This document shows, one piece after another, positions 1-9,150 of a stretch of 64,000 bases of DNA (the stretch's first letter is position 1; each line of letters begins with the position of its first letter). The stretch covers positions 1,178,001 through 1,242,000 of the forward strand of contig CAVVZI010000015.1 of NCBI GenBank assembly GCA_963752815.1, given 5' to 3'. Source of the DNA: Sva-07 sp963752815. GTDB taxonomy: Bacteria; Actinomycetota; Acidimicrobiia; Acidimicrobiales; Ilumatobacteraceae. The position numbers and the translations under genes were made by a program. The notes under the pieces are model-generated. The model was not told where the DNA came from, did no database searches, and saw nothing but the letters and a program-made list of their open reading frames with translations.

Positions 1-665
1 GAGCGGAGCCGATCACACGCCGCGTCGAGTTCGTCCTCGGTCCAACCACGGGAGCGCACCCACGACTTCAGCGGCTGGCCGCGCCACGGGTCCGTGAGCA
101 CGCCGATCTCGCATGCGTCGAGGTCGGCGCCGATCCACGCCGCGATGTGGCTGTCGCCGCGGTGCTCGCGCACGAGGTCGGCCGCCCGCCAGAACGCGCC
201 CATCGGATCGTCTGGGTAGCCGAGCGACAGCAACCCGGAGAACAGGGCGCGCCCCTCACCCGGCGCGGCGTCGACCATTCGCTGCAACACCTCCGTCGCC
301 CAGCCCAGACCTTCCGGTTCATCGCCGATGAGTCGACGCAACGACGCGACACCGCCACGCTCGCGTGCGGCGAGCACCGTCGGTTGATCTGCGCGGCGCC
401 AGCCGTCGGCGACCGCGGCGACGACCATCGGGCGCTTGAACACACCGAACGCCGACGCGACGAGGTGTCCGTCGACGTTCGGGCCGAGGCACGCCCCGCG
501 ACTCGTGAAGTAGGCGACCATGTCCGGGTAGTGCACCTTGCCCGACGACCCACGTGACGCGTCGAACCCGATCTCGTGGTACGCGGCGTGCGCCTCGGGC
601 GCGAAGTAGATGTTGGCGGCGATCGGTTCGACGACATCCCAGATCCGGCGGGCAACGTTGGTCAT
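1..665 (-). CDS. SCO6745-family protein, partial (C-terminus beyond window)
   Basis: The frame is open from an ATG at 665 to the window edge, giving about 221 residues without a stop. The protein begins MTNVARRIWDVVEPIAAN and has the landmarks I associate with the actinobacterial SCO6745 family: an early YFAPEAH segment, YFTSRGACLG near residue 55, a central LRRLIGDE, and REHRGDSHIAAW near residue 170 followed by SRGWTEDEL. The biochemical role of the family is not established. It stands alone, divergent from the reductase at 792. Only the extreme C-terminus should be missing. Overlapping frames on both strands lack any family signature and were discarded. Confidence 0.8.
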   Translation of the reverse strand, partial: MTNVARRIWDVVEPIAANIYFAPEAHAAYHEIGFDASRGSSGKVHYPDMVAYFTSRGACLGPNVDGHLVASAFGVFKRPMVVAAVADGWRRADQPTVLAARERGGVASLRRLIGDEPEGLGWATEVLQRMVDAAPGEGRALFSGLLSLGYPDDPMGAFWRAADLVREHRGDSHIAAWIGADLDACEIGVLTDPWRGQPLKSWVRSRGWTEDELDAACDRLR

Positions 666-791
666 GGTGCGGCACCGTAGCGAGCCACACCGGCCGACGA
701 CGGAGGCAGAGATGCCGGACGATTGATCTCTTACAAGCGAGCGACAGCTGACGACTCGCTAATTTTGGTCAGCCAAAGAGAGGAGAGCTCC

Positions 792-1373
792 GTGGGCAAG
801 GTGGTCATGTACAGCTCCGTGTCGGTGGACGGTTTCGTCGCGGACGAGAGCGACGAGCCCGGTCCGCTGTTCGACTGGTTGTCCAGCGGTGACGTCCCGT
901 TGGACGAGAGCGGCTACGTGAAGGTGTCGCAGACGTCCTACGACTACATCCGGCCGTACTGGGACCAGATCGGGGTGACAGTCGTCGGCCGCCACGTCTT
1001 CGACATGACGGACGGCTGGGACGGGACGCCTCCGAGCGGGATCGACCACGTGGTCGTCGTGACGCACCGACCGCAGCCCGAGGGCTGGGACCCCGAAGCG
1101 CCGTTTCACTTCGTCGACGGCGTCGAGGCAGCCGTCGCCAAGGCGCAGGAGCTCGCGGGTGACCGCATCGTCGAGGTCGCCGCCGGCGACGTCGGTGGCC
1201 AGGTGCTGGCCGCAGGTCTGGTCGACGAGGTGCGCATGGACGTCGTACCCGTCGTGTTCGGGTCCGGCAAGCGCTACTTCGGGTCGGTCGACGCGCAGCA
1301 CCTGTTGGAGGATCCCGACGTGGTGATTCAGGGCGACCGGGTGCTGCACGTGCGCTATCGGGTGCGCCGTTGA
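792..1373 (+). CDS. Dihydrofolate reductase family (RibD C-terminal-like) protein
   Basis: The 193-residue product begins VGKVVMYSSVSVDGFVAD, the usual opening of the stand-alone RibD C-terminal / DHFR-like fold, which binds NADPH and reduces small heterocycles or unknown substrates. Other family marks are VVGRHVFDM, a central VVTHRP, and VAAGDVGGQVLAAGLVDEV followed by PVVFGSGKRYFG. The GTG at 792 is preferred because AGGAGA (781-786) lies just upstream; an in-frame ATG at 723 would add 23 residues unlike the family. Substrate is unknown. It is a single gene facing away from the SCO6745-family gene. Confidence 0.85.
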   Translation: MGKVVMYSSVSVDGFVADESDEPGPLFDWLSSGDVPLDESGYVKVSQTSYDYIRPYWDQIGVTVVGRHVFDMTDGWDGTPPSGIDHVVVVTHRPQPEGWDPEAPFHFVDGVEAAVAKAQELAGDRIVEVAAGDVGGQVLAAGLVDEVRMDVVPVVFGSGKRYFGSVDAQHLLEDPDVVIQGDRVLHVRYRVRR

Positions 1374-1459
1374 CCGCATTTCAATCGAACATTCGTGCCG
1401 CGCTGAGAGCTGCCCTGGAGTAGCAGTTGCTCTTCAACACCATCTTCTGCTGGCGCTCG

Positions 1460-2869
1460 TCACCGTCCGACCGTCGAGCGCGCGGCGTTCGACGTCGAGA
1501 TCTCGGCGTCGACCGGCAGGATGTAGCCGGCCGCCACGTTCGCCTCGTTCACCTTGGCGACTTGCGAGACGTAGCGCCCATGGTTCCGGTACAGGTCGGC
1601 GAGCTGCGTGTCAGTGAACGGGATGTGCGCGCCGAACAGACTGCAGAACAGTCCACCGGTGTTGTTCGGCACGGTCGGGTCAAGGGCATTGACGGCCGAG
1701 TTCTCGGCCGTGGCAATGTCGTGCTCCGATAGTTGAATCCCGCCGAGCGCGTTGCCGTACTGGTCGCGGGCGACGGCCGTGCCGGTGAATGCGATCCTCG
1801 GCGAAACGGGCGGCAGCACGCCGCTGCGGATCCAAGTGTCGAAATGGTCGAATGCGGCGTCGTACACATACTTCTTCGGCACCTCGCTCGGCGCAGGCCT
1901 GAGGCACACGGTCGTGGCCGTGACCACCTGGTCACGCTCGAGCAGCGGCACGATGTTGTCGAGGAATCCCGCCCCGGCGTGCGATGCACCCGCCACCTCC
2001 CAGTGGCGATAATTCGCGGCGTCCGGAGGCGTGAAGTTGGAGCGCACGTCCACCTCGGAGAGGAAGCGGAACACCGGGACGGCCTGGTCGGTACGGATCG
2101 CGCCCCGGGCCTCGCCGATGAAGAACCCGTCGACGACGGGCTCCGTCAACGGATAGATCGAGTTGTGATAGGCAGCCAGGTTGGTGCCTGATTGCGACGT
2201 GCCGATCGCGATGACGACGTCCGGATCGAGCGGGCCGAGTGGGTCGATGCCGGCCGGCTCCCGGAGCGCCTGGATGGCCTGCGAGTAGATGTCGAAGCGA
2301 AGCGCGTCGTCGAGGATCAGCCCCCCGTTGGTGACGTCGAGGGGGGCATAGCGCGTCGGGTTCCATGCCTTGAGCGTGTTGATGCCGGCCGCAGGACTGT
2401 TCGGAAGTGGCTGGATGCCGGCCCGCTGGGCGGAGATGCCGACCCAGGCGTAACCGGACCGGAGCAGATGCTCCGACGACTCGTGCCAGTAATGGTCGAC
2501 CTCGTACTGGGCCGTCACGTTCTGCCACTCGGCGAGCACGGTGCCGTTGAACACCTCGGGCGACGACGGTCGACGGACGATGATCCGAGTGGTGTACGGC
2601 GCGCACGGGCCTGGCGTGGCGTTCCCCACACCGACTCCGGTGTACCGGCAGGCGTTGCCGGACACGAAGAACTCCTCTTCCACATAGCCGCGTGCCGCCA
2701 GGTCGATCGGCGTGGCGAGGAAGGGGTAACCCTTGGACGCGTCGCCGGGCGCCGCGGTGGCGGCAATCGGGCCCTCGACGTGGGGTGACGGCACCACGGG
2801 GAGCACGGCACCAGCGGATCCGCCGGACACAACCAGCGTCGTGGCGAGTATCGACGTTGCCGCCACCAC
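1460..2869 (-). CDS. Secreted alpha/beta-hydrolase domain protein (Abhydrolase_10 type)
   Basis: This 469-residue protein opens with a hydrophobic signal-like segment (ILATTLVVSGGSAGAV), so export is likely. The nucleophile elbow GTSQSG gives the catalytic serine, and HWEVAGASHAG near residue 300 can supply the histidine. The architecture fits the large secreted alpha/beta-hydrolase group annotated as Abhydrolase_10 (PF20091); substrates are unknown, probably esters. No ATG is available: the frame has an upstream stop and the first usable codons are two GTGs at 2869 and 2866. It lies 27 bases downstream of the globin gene on the same strand, so the two are probably co-transcribed. Confidence 0.75.
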   Translation of the reverse strand: MVAATSILATTLVVSGGSAGAVLPVVPSPHVEGPIAATAAPGDASKGYPFLATPIDLAARGYVEEEFFVSGNACRYTGVGVGNATPGPCAPYTTRIIVRRPSSPEVFNGTVLAEWQNVTAQYEVDHYWHESSEHLLRSGYAWVGISAQRAGIQPLPNSPAAGINTLKAWNPTRYAPLDVTNGGLILDDALRFDIYSQAIQALREPAGIDPLGPLDPDVVIAIGTSQSGTNLAAYHNSIYPLTEPVVDGFFIGEARGAIRTDQAVPVFRFLSEVDVRSNFTPPDAANYRHWEVAGASHAGAGFLDNIVPLLERDQVVTATTVCLRPAPSEVPKKYVYDAAFDHFDTWIRSGVLPPVSPRIAFTGTAVARDQYGNALGGIQLSEHDIATAENSAVNALDPTVPNNTGGLFCSLFGAHIPFTDTQLADLYRNHGRYVSQVAKVNEANVAAGYILPVDAEISTSNAARSTVGR

Positions 2870-2896
2870 GATGACCGCGACGGGCCGTGACGTGCG

Positions 2897-3328
2897 TCAG
2901 CTCGTCGGTTCGGTGTCGTAGGCCGCTTCGATCATCGCCGCGGCCAACGCGGTGTAGGTGATCGTCCACGCGTCTTCCACATCCGGCGTGAACCCGTCGC
3001 CCAGGCCCTGGCCGAGCGTCCAGAGCAGGGCCGCGCCGACCGGCTCGTAGTGCTCGGGGAGCACGCCGTAACCGACGTGCCGTTCCGCGAGCTTGCCGGC
3101 GACCGGCAGCAGCTCGCCGAGGTCGTCGAGGCCGCGCGTCACGACACCGAGGGTCGTCATCAGCTTGCGACCCTGCTCGGCCATGTCGCCGGTGAACAGC
3201 GGTTGGACCTCGGGCGCGATCTCGAACAGCCGGCCGTAGAAGAGCGTGGCCGCCTGGTCGGAGATGGGGACGACCTGGGCGAACGTCTCTTGGACGAGTT
3301 CGATCTGGCGTTGGTCGGGAAGGGTCAT
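2897..3328 (-). CDS. Bacterial haemoglobin-like globin
   Basis: A 143-residue single-domain globin of the bacterial haemoglobin / flavohaemoglobin haem-domain type. The N-terminus (LVQETFAQVVPISDQAATLFYGRLFE) is typical, with a B10 tyrosine near residue 31, an E7-like glutamine near 52 and the proximal histidine in AERHVGYG at residue 84. It would bind haem and O2 or NO; no reductase domain is attached, so a separate reductase would be needed. The start at ATG 3328 removes 28 unrelated residues of a longer frame and leaves GAGCGG as a weak ribosome site. The secreted hydrolase follows on the same strand. Confidence 0.88.
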   Translation of the reverse strand: MTLPDQRQIELVQETFAQVVPISDQAATLFYGRLFEIAPEVQPLFTGDMAEQGRKLMTTLGVVTRGLDDLGELLPVAGKLAERHVGYGVLPEHYEPVGAALLWTLGQGLGDGFTPDVEDAWTITYTALAAAMIEAAYDTEPTS

Positions 3329-3461
3329 GGTCCGCTCGCTTCGTTCGTTGTTCGGTGAGTGTCGACGATCCGAGCAACTCGGGGTTTCCAGATCGTGTCG
3401 GCACGGTGACAATCCGCATCACGATCTGAGGGGATGGGATCGTGGACCGATTTCGAGGGCG

Positions 3462-4418
3462 TCAGCGCCAGAATTCGGTGAGCCGCTCGGCGAGCGCTTC
3501 GCCTTGGTTGTAACCGGCTCGAGCCGCGGGCGGACGCAGCGACAGATCCATCGCGTTGGCGCCGAACATGTGCTCGGCGTTGCTGTCCGGGAAGATCGTC
3601 TCGACTCTGCTGCCGCGTGCGCGGAGCTCGTCGACCTGCGCCGCAAGCTGCATCCCCCAGTCCAGCGGATGCCGTGATCTGCCGCCGAAGGGTGACAGCA
3701 CCAGCACCCGCCTGCATCCGGCTGCCAGATCGGCATTCTCGTTGCGTCGGTAGCCGCCGTCGATGTATCGGCTGTCCCCGATCCTGTAGGGCAGGCCACT
3801 GGCACAGCTGGCGGCGACGGCGTCCACCAGGTCGACTCCGCTGTGGCGATCGAACACGACCGGTTCCCCGGTACGGGCATCGACCGCCGTGATGAGCACC
3901 GTTCGTTGCGGCCACCGCTGACTGGGCAGCCGCGAGGCGACGGTCGCGCGCCACTGTGTCTGCCAGGAGCCGTCCGACGCCGCATCCATGTCGAGCGCCG
4001 CCGCGCCCATTCTGCGGCGCATGTCAGCCGCATTCTCGGCGGAGGCGATGATCTTGCTCGTTCTCTCCATGTGGTCCGCCGCCGGCCCGGTCGGAACGAG
4101 TCGTCGGTCGGAGCCGACCACACCGGTCGGTTGCTGGGGGGCAGCGGCAAGGATGGCGGCGAGCAGCTCGGTAGGGGTCGCGCCGGCTATCTGGGCCGCG
4201 GCCGTCGAGCCGGCGGACGTCCCGATGGTCAGGTCGGCCGTGGTCACGTCGAGCCCGGCTTCGAACAGGCCGGCGATGACGCCGATCAGCCACGCGTTGC
4301 CTGTCGATCCGCCACCGCCGAGGACCAACGCTCGATCGCCCGCGGCATGCGCCGGTCCGATGACGTCGGAAGCCGTCGTCGAGCTGAAGTGCAGAGTTGA
4401 AGAATCTGTGCTGTTCAT
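3462..4418 (-). CDS. Patatin-like phospholipase
   Basis: A 318-residue patatin-family lipid acyl hydrolase. The oxyanion loop GGGGSTG is at residues 34-40, the nucleophile GTSAG at 66-70 (Ser68), and the DGG of the Ser-Asp dyad at about 220 (YIDGGYR). Such enzymes hydrolyse membrane phospholipids or neutral lipids. The start is set at ATG 4418 because further upstream the sequence is low-complexity and overlaps the SDR gene. The SDR stop at 4438 is only 19 bases away on the same strand, so the two genes are probably one transcript. Confidence 0.87.
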   Translation of the reverse strand: MNSTDSSTLHFSSTTASDVIGPAHAAGDRALVLGGGGSTGNAWLIGVIAGLFEAGLDVTTADLTIGTSAGSTAAAQIAGATPTELLAAILAAAPQQPTGVVGSDRRLVPTGPAADHMERTSKIIASAENAADMRRRMGAAALDMDAASDGSWQTQWRATVASRLPSQRWPQRTVLITAVDARTGEPVVFDRHSGVDLVDAVAASCASGLPYRIGDSRYIDGGYRRNENADLAAGCRRVLVLSPFGGRSRHPLDWGMQLAAQVDELRARGSRVETIFPDSNAEHMFGANAMDLSLRPPAARAGYNQGEALAERLTEFWR

Positions 4419-4437
4419 GGGAGCGACGCCGAGCGGG

Positions 4438-5202
4438 TTACCGGGATGATGCGCCGCCGTCGACGGTGATCGTCGTGCCACTGATGTGACTGGCCCGATC
4501 GGACGCGAGGAACGTGACGACATCGGCGACCTGCTCGGGTCGGCCGGGGGCAGGATCGGTCGGCGTGAGTTCGTTCCATCGCTCGGCGTCACCGAACCGG
4601 GCCTGGGCAGCTGCTCGCAAGAGGTCGGTCATGCGGTCGGTGAGGATCAGGCCTGGGTTGACCGCGACGACACGAACGCCATCGCGCAACGACCTCGCGC
4701 CGAGCGCTTGCGTCATCGCCATCAGGCCCGCATTGCCGATGCCACCGGCGATGTACGACTCCTGCGGACGCACGCCCGCGGCGCCGATCACATTGACGAT
4801 CACACCGCGTCGTTGCGCGACCAGGCGAGGCAACAGCATGCGACAGATGTTGATGTAGCCGAACACCTTCAGCTCCCAACCGTCTCGGAGCGTCACGTCG
4901 TCGACCGTGTCGAGATTCCCGCCCGGAATCGCGCCGGCGTTGTTGACCACGATGTCGACGGCATCGAGCGATTCGGCCAGGCTCCGCTGCGCGTCGGGCA
5001 CCGAGAGATCGATCGCACGGATTCGGACGACCGTGCCGAACCGCTCCGTCAGGTCGGCGGCGAGCGCTTCGAGTGCCGACTCGTTCCGCGCGACGAGATC
5101 GAGCGAACAGCCTTCGGCCGCGAACGTCTCGGCGCAGGCGCGGCCGATTCCCTTCGACGCACCGGTGATCAACACGTTGCGCCCGGTCAGATCGAGTTGC
5201 AT
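4438..5202 (-). CDS. Short-chain dehydrogenase/reductase, divergent active site
   Basis: A 254-residue SDR with the cofactor motif TGASKGIG at residues 13-20, an NAR-type loop suggesting NADP(H), NNAG at 87-90 and VAVNPGLILTDRM after the active site. The catalytic tyrosine is in ESYIAGGIGNAG (Tyr150), but the residue four positions later is Gly154 and not the lysine expected for YxxxK. I recall similar YIAG-type SDRs in actinobacteria, so this may be a recognised divergent subgroup and not a broken enzyme. It shares an operon with the patatin-like gene. Substrate is unknown. Confidence 0.87.
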   Translation of the reverse strand: MQLDLTGRNVLITGASKGIGRACAETFAAEGCSLDLVARNESALEALAADLTERFGTVVRIRAIDLSVPDAQRSLAESLDAVDIVVNNAGAIPGGNLDTVDDVTLRDGWELKVFGYINICRMLLPRLVAQRRGVIVNVIGAAGVRPQESYIAGGIGNAGLMAMTQALGARSLRDGVRVVAVNPGLILTDRMTDLLRAAAQARFGDAERWNELTPTDPAPGRPEQVADVVTFLASDRASHISGTTITVDGGASSR

Positions 5203-5416
5203 GCCTCAGTGTCACACGCCGCTCGGATCGCCGGAACTCGACCGTCCGCCATCTGGAACGTCGACATGGGCCGAGATCGTCGGAGTTGACAGGAGACGGC
5301 TCGTACCGAAGGCTTGTTGCTGACGGAGGCCGCAAGGGGGCGTCGCTCCAACGAGAGCGACCGGACGGGCCGGCAGCATCGAGATGAGGTGCGGGCGAGA
5401 TGGAGGCTCGAAAGCG

Positions 5417-5947
5417 ATGAAAGCAACAAACCTTGCTCAGGTCGAGGGGCTGCCGCCGCTCGAATGGTCCCAGGTCGAAACGGAGCTCGCCGACCTGCTG
5501 CTGCACGACGACCCGCGCTCACCGGACCGCTCGACGTTCTGGCTGACGACCCTGAACGCCGACGGAAGCCCACACGTGACGAGCGTGGGCGCGGTGTGGC
5601 ACGCGGGCTCGTACTGGTTCCAGACCGGCGAACGAACCCGCAAGGCGGGGAACGTCGCTCGCGAACCGCGGTGCACGATCAGTGTCGCCACGAAAGGCTT
5701 CGACGTGATGGTGTCAGGCGTTGCGCGGCGCGTCACCGACCCGACGATCGTGGCCGAGATCGCGGCGTTGTGGGCGCAGAGCGGATGGCCCGCGGAGCCC
5801 GACGACTCGGGAACCGGCATCACCGCACCGTTCAACGCGCCGTCGCTCGGGCCACCGCCGTGGTTCGTCTACGAGGTCACGGCGCGCACCGCGACCGCAG
5901 TCGGCACCGCCGAGGAGACGCCGGGATCGATGCGTTGGCGATTCTGA
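5417..5947 (+). CDS. Pyridoxamine 5'-phosphate oxidase family protein
   Basis: A 176-residue split-barrel flavoprotein-type protein. The segments STFWLTTLNADGSPHVTSVG, GSYWFQTGERTRKAGNV and PRCTISVATKGFDVMVSG are the usual strands of the PNPOx-like / F420-dependent oxidoreductase fold common in actinobacteria. It likely binds FMN or F420; the substrate cannot be read from sequence. ATG 5417 follows GGAGG at 5402-5406. The YkvA gene begins 23 bases after its stop, so these genes may be transcribed together. Confidence 0.85.
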   Translation: MKATNLAQVEGLPPLEWSQVETELADLLLHDDPRSPDRSTFWLTTLNADGSPHVTSVGAVWHAGSYWFQTGERTRKAGNVAREPRCTISVATKGFDVMVSGVARRVTDPTIVAEIAALWAQSGWPAEPDDSGTGITAPFNAPSLGPPPWFVYEVTARTATAVGTAEETPGSMRWRF

Positions 5948-5970
5948 GGGTTTGGGCAGTATCGGACGAG

Positions 5971-6393
5971 ATGAGTTGGCTGGCGTGGGCACTGATCAGC
6001 GTCGGACTGCTGGTCGCGAGCTGGATGCTGCTCGTCGTGCTGGCGGCGCGCCTGCCGGAGGGAAGCCTGAAGGAGCTTGCGGCATTTCTGCCTGACTGCG
6101 TCACGACCGCGCGGCGCCTGCGCCGCGATTCGCGGGTTCCCAGGCGAGCGAAGGTGGCGGTCGGCTTTGCGTTGCTGTGGGTGTTGTCGCCGATCGATCT
6201 GATTCCGGAGTTCCTTCCGGTGATCGGCCCGTTGGACGATGTCGTGGTGGTCGCTCTTGCGTTCCGCTACGCCGCGCGTCAGGTACCGCGTCAGGTGCTG
6301 CTCGAAGCGTGGCCCGGCAAGCCCTCGACGATCGAGCGGCTGCTCGGGCCCGCTCGATCGAACGATGACGAGCCGGTACCTTCGGCGTCGTGA
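5971..6393 (+). CDS. YkvA-family (DUF1232) membrane protein
   Basis: A 140-residue protein with an N-terminal membrane helix (WALISVGLLVASWMLLVVLA) and the diagnostic DUF1232 core in the second half: RRAKVAVGFALLWVLSPIDL, then IPEFLPVIGPLDDVVVVALA. The SPIDLIPEF(L)P-x4-G-x2-DD pattern is characteristic of YkvA proteins, whose function is unknown. The basic stretch between helices suggests a cytosolic loop. Its TGA overlaps the GTG of the next gene (GTGA at 6390-6393), evidence for translational coupling. Confidence 0.82.
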   Translation: MSWLAWALISVGLLVASWMLLVVLAARLPEGSLKELAAFLPDCVTTARRLRRDSRVPRRAKVAVGFALLWVLSPIDLIPEFLPVIGPLDDVVVVALAFRYAARQVPRQVLLEAWPGKPSTIERLLGPARSNDDEPVPSAS

Positions 6394-6926
6394 CCGAACT
6401 GGCACCAGATCCCGAGTTGATTCCGACGGCCGACGAGGCCGCGACATTGTGGTCGTTCCTCGACTTCTACCGATCGATCCTCATTCGCAAGGCCGAAGGC
6501 ATCACCGAGGCACAGGCGCGGATCACGCTCGGCCCGTCTGACCTGACGCTGATCGGGCTCGTGCGTCACATGGCCGAGGTCGAACGCACTTGGTTCCGTC
6601 GACGGTTCATGGACATCGACTGCGAGGACCTCTATTCCGGCGACGATTCACGTGGCCACGACCCCGACGCCGACCTCCACCCGACGGATTCCGACACGGT
6701 CGATGAAGCGTTGCGTGATCTGCGCGAGGAGATCAACTTCGCCACGGCGTCGACCGCCGGCGTGCCGATGGACACCCTGACGAAGGCGGAACAGGCGTCG
6801 AAGCGGATACCCGATTGGCGGCCGACACTGCGATTCATCGTGGTGCACATGATCGAGGAGTACGCGCGTCACTGCGGGCACGCCGACCTTCTCCGACAGG
6901 CTGCCGACGGGGCGACGGGCGATTGA
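6390..6926 (+). CDS. DinB-family protein (DUF664)
   Basis: A 178-residue predicted four-helix-bundle protein of the DinB/DUF664 superfamily. The first helix contains ATLWSFLDFYRSILIRKAEG, followed by LVRHMAEVERTWFRRRF and a final helix VVHMIEEYARHCGHADLLR. The three histidines expected to form the metal site (in LVRHM, VVHM and ARHCGH) are present. Members act in thiol-dependent or hydrolytic reactions; this one has no assigned substrate. The GTG start overlaps the YkvA stop. Confidence 0.85.
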   Translation: MTELAPDPELIPTADEAATLWSFLDFYRSILIRKAEGITEAQARITLGPSDLTLIGLVRHMAEVERTWFRRRFMDIDCEDLYSGDDSRGHDPDADLHPTDSDTVDEALRDLREEINFATASTAGVPMDTLTKAEQASKRIPDWRPTLRFIVVHMIEEYARHCGHADLLRQAADGATGD

Positions 6927-6963
6927 AAGACTTCGGTCGGGCAACGGACAACGCGGTCGCAGG

Positions 6964-7506
6964 TCACGCGGCTGCGGCGACGATTCCCGCGATTGCCAAC
7001 CCGAGCCCGATCGCCATCAACGCATTGTTCGTGCGCGTCCTGGACCGCGTCGGCAGCATCGTCAGCAACGTGCCGACGACGGCGATCTCGGAGGCGAGCG
7101 TCAGCACGTCGAGCGGGCCGACGTACTTGGCGCCGTTGGGAATCTGCGCCTGACCGGCCACCCAGTGCGTGCCGTGGAAGGGGACCGGCGGCGTCATCGG
7201 CAACCCGACCGTACGACTGGCGAGGTAGATGCCGATCACGCCGACCGTGCCCCAGATCGTCGCCAGGACGAACCGGCGATCGTCGACGCCGAAGACCAGC
7301 AGGACCGCGACCGCCAGTTGGACGACGCCGAGCGCGACGAAGAACACCCCCGATGCCGGCCACCACAGGTAGTGACCCGGGGCGGCGACCAGATGTGCGG
7401 ACCCTGCCGCCACGGAACTCGTGATCGCGATGTCGACGCGAACCGCTCGCTTCGGACACGTTCTCGCCGTGGTCTCGTCGGACTGGTGAACAAGCGTCAC
7501 GCTCAT
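6964..7506 (-). CDS. Small multi-pass membrane protein next to multicopper oxidase
   Basis: A 180-residue protein with four or five hydrophobic segments (roughly residues 28-47, 52-75, 80-98, 130-150, 160-178). The first segment and its loop carry two histidines (GSAHLVAAPGHYLWWPASG), which could be functional. A loop between helices 3 and 4 holds a HGTHW cluster. I do not recognise a named family. The ATG at 7506 overlaps the multicopper oxidase stop (ATGA, 7503-7506), so translation is coupled and a role with that oxidase is likely. It is the last gene of the minus-strand cluster starting at 10609. Confidence 0.7.
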   Translation of the reverse strand: MSVTLVHQSDETTARTCPKRAVRVDIAITSSVAAGSAHLVAAPGHYLWWPASGVFFVALGVVQLAVAVLLVFGVDDRRFVLATIWGTVGVIGIYLASRTVGLPMTPPVPFHGTHWVAGQAQIPNGAKYVGPLDVLTLASEIAVVGTLLTMLPTRSRTRTNNALMAIGLGLAIAGIVAAAA

Positions 7507-9140
7507 AGCGGGTTGACCGCTTCGTCGGAGTTGGGGATCGCGTGCGTCCCCATCGGATCGTCGCCGGGCCCGTCGGGATCGACGACCTCGAACTGGCCCA
7601 TCATGTCGTGATCCTCGTGGACCAGGTTGTGGCAGTGGATCATGTACCGCCCGCGGCCCTCCCACTTCATCATCACGCGCACCTTCTCGCCCTCGCCGAC
7701 GTAGACCACGTCCTTGGGTCCGAGCTCGTGGGGGAACGGTGGCTTGCCGTTGCGGTCGAGGACCTTGAAGTCGGTGAGGTGGATGTGGACCGGGTGGAAC
7801 CATCCACCCGACTTGTTCTCGAGTTCCCAGATCTCGACGTCGCCCCGATTCGGGGCGGCCAATGTGAAGTGGAAATCGCTGGCCTCCACGTCGCGCCACG
7901 ACGTGCCATTGATCTTCCACTCGCCGTTCTGGCGCTCGAAGCGGAACTGGCGGGTGCGCACCGCTTGGCTCGGCTGCAGGTCCATCACCGGATTCGTCGT
8001 CGTCAACACATCGGGGATCGAGTTGTTCGACAGGTCCGTCGGCTCGCTGTCGACGACGAACGCCATGATCTTGTCGACGTTGGCGAAGTCGCGGTTGTTC
8101 GTGGGGCTGTTGTTCTGCAGGATCACCCGCCGGCCGAGCGGGTACTTCGAGAAGTCGATGATCACCTCGTAGCGTTCCGCGGAACCGACCCGAAAGTTCC
8201 TGACCGGCTGGGGTTTCGGCATCAGCCCGCCATCGGTCGCGATGACGGTCATCGGCTCGCCGGAATCGAGTGACAGGTTCCATGAGCGCGAGATCGCCGC
8301 ACCGAGGATGCGGAAGCGATACTTCCGTCGCTCGACCTTCATCACCGGCCACGGTCGGCCGTTGACCAGGATCACGTCGCCCCACAGCCCCGAGTGGTCC
8401 TCCAGCGTGAACAGCAGCGAGCCGTCCCTGTTGAACAGCGCATCCGACAGGATCAATGGCACGTCGTACCGATCGTGCGGGATCGGCAACGCCCGCTCCA
8501 CTTCGTCGAACATGTGGTACTGCGCGAGCAGCCCGTGGTACGCGTTCTCGGCGGTGTGATGGATGCCGTGGTCGTGGTACCACAGCGTTCGAGCCGGCTG
8601 GAAGTTCGGGTAGTGATAGTCCTTGAACTCGCCCGGGTGGGTGATGTCGCTCGCGTAGCCGTCGAACTGCGGCAGCGACGCCGAGCCGTGCAGGTGCACC
8701 GACGTCCACGGCTCGTAGCCGAGCGTCGGGTGGACATCGGGCAACGTGTTGATGTGTCGCACGACCGCCTGGCGGCCCTGGTCGACCTTGATCGTCGGGC
8801 CCGGCACCGTCCCGTCGTAGGCGAAGAACATCGTCTTGAACCCCGGCACGATCTCGATCGGCGTGGCCCGCATCGACATGCGGTAGTAGTCGGTCGTGGC
8901 ATCCCTGCGTACCGGCATGGCGACCGGAGGAATCGTGAACGGGGTCGTGAACGGCACCGGGAGCTTGCTCGCCGGCATCCGGTTGTCGAGCGCGGACTGG
9001 CCCGCCACGACCTTGGACAGTGGCAACGACAACGATGCGCCGGCGAACAGCCCGACCTTGATGAGATCTCTGCGGCTCAGAGAGGGATACGCGTGGTACT
9101 TCACGATCGCCACCTTGCGCCGCGGCCTGGTCGGCGGCAT
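7503..9140 (-). CDS. Tat-exported multicopper oxidase
   Basis: A 545-residue three-domain multicopper oxidase of the CotA/laccase-like type. A twin-arginine signal (LSRRDLIKVGLFAG, about residues 21-34) predicts folded export. All copper-ligand motifs are present: HLHG at 149-152, WYHDHGIHH at 187-195, HPVHIH at about 449, and HCHNLVHEDHDMM at 502-514, giving the type-1 Cys503 and an axial Met. It should couple one-electron oxidation of a phenolic, metal or other substrate to O2 reduction. Methionine-rich substrate loops typical of CueO are not evident. It lies 31 bases after the DUF2182 gene and overlaps the downstream membrane gene. Confidence 0.93.
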   Translation of the reverse strand: MPPTRPRRKVAIVKYHAYPSLSRRDLIKVGLFAGASLSLPLSKVVAGQSALDNRMPASKLPVPFTTPFTIPPVAMPVRRDATTDYYRMSMRATPIEIVPGFKTMFFAYDGTVPGPTIKVDQGRQAVVRHINTLPDVHPTLGYEPWTSVHLHGSASLPQFDGYASDITHPGEFKDYHYPNFQPARTLWYHDHGIHHTAENAYHGLLAQYHMFDEVERALPIPHDRYDVPLILSDALFNRDGSLLFTLEDHSGLWGDVILVNGRPWPVMKVERRKYRFRILGAAISRSWNLSLDSGEPMTVIATDGGLMPKPQPVRNFRVGSAERYEVIIDFSKYPLGRRVILQNNSPTNNRDFANVDKIMAFVVDSEPTDLSNNSIPDVLTTTNPVMDLQPSQAVRTRQFRFERQNGEWKINGTSWRDVEASDFHFTLAAPNRGDVEIWELENKSGGWFHPVHIHLTDFKVLDRNGKPPFPHELGPKDVVYVGEGEKVRVMMKWEGRGRYMIHCHNLVHEDHDMMGQFEVVDPDGPGDDPMGTHAIPNSDEAVNPL

Positions 9141-9150
9141 CGGTAGCGAG

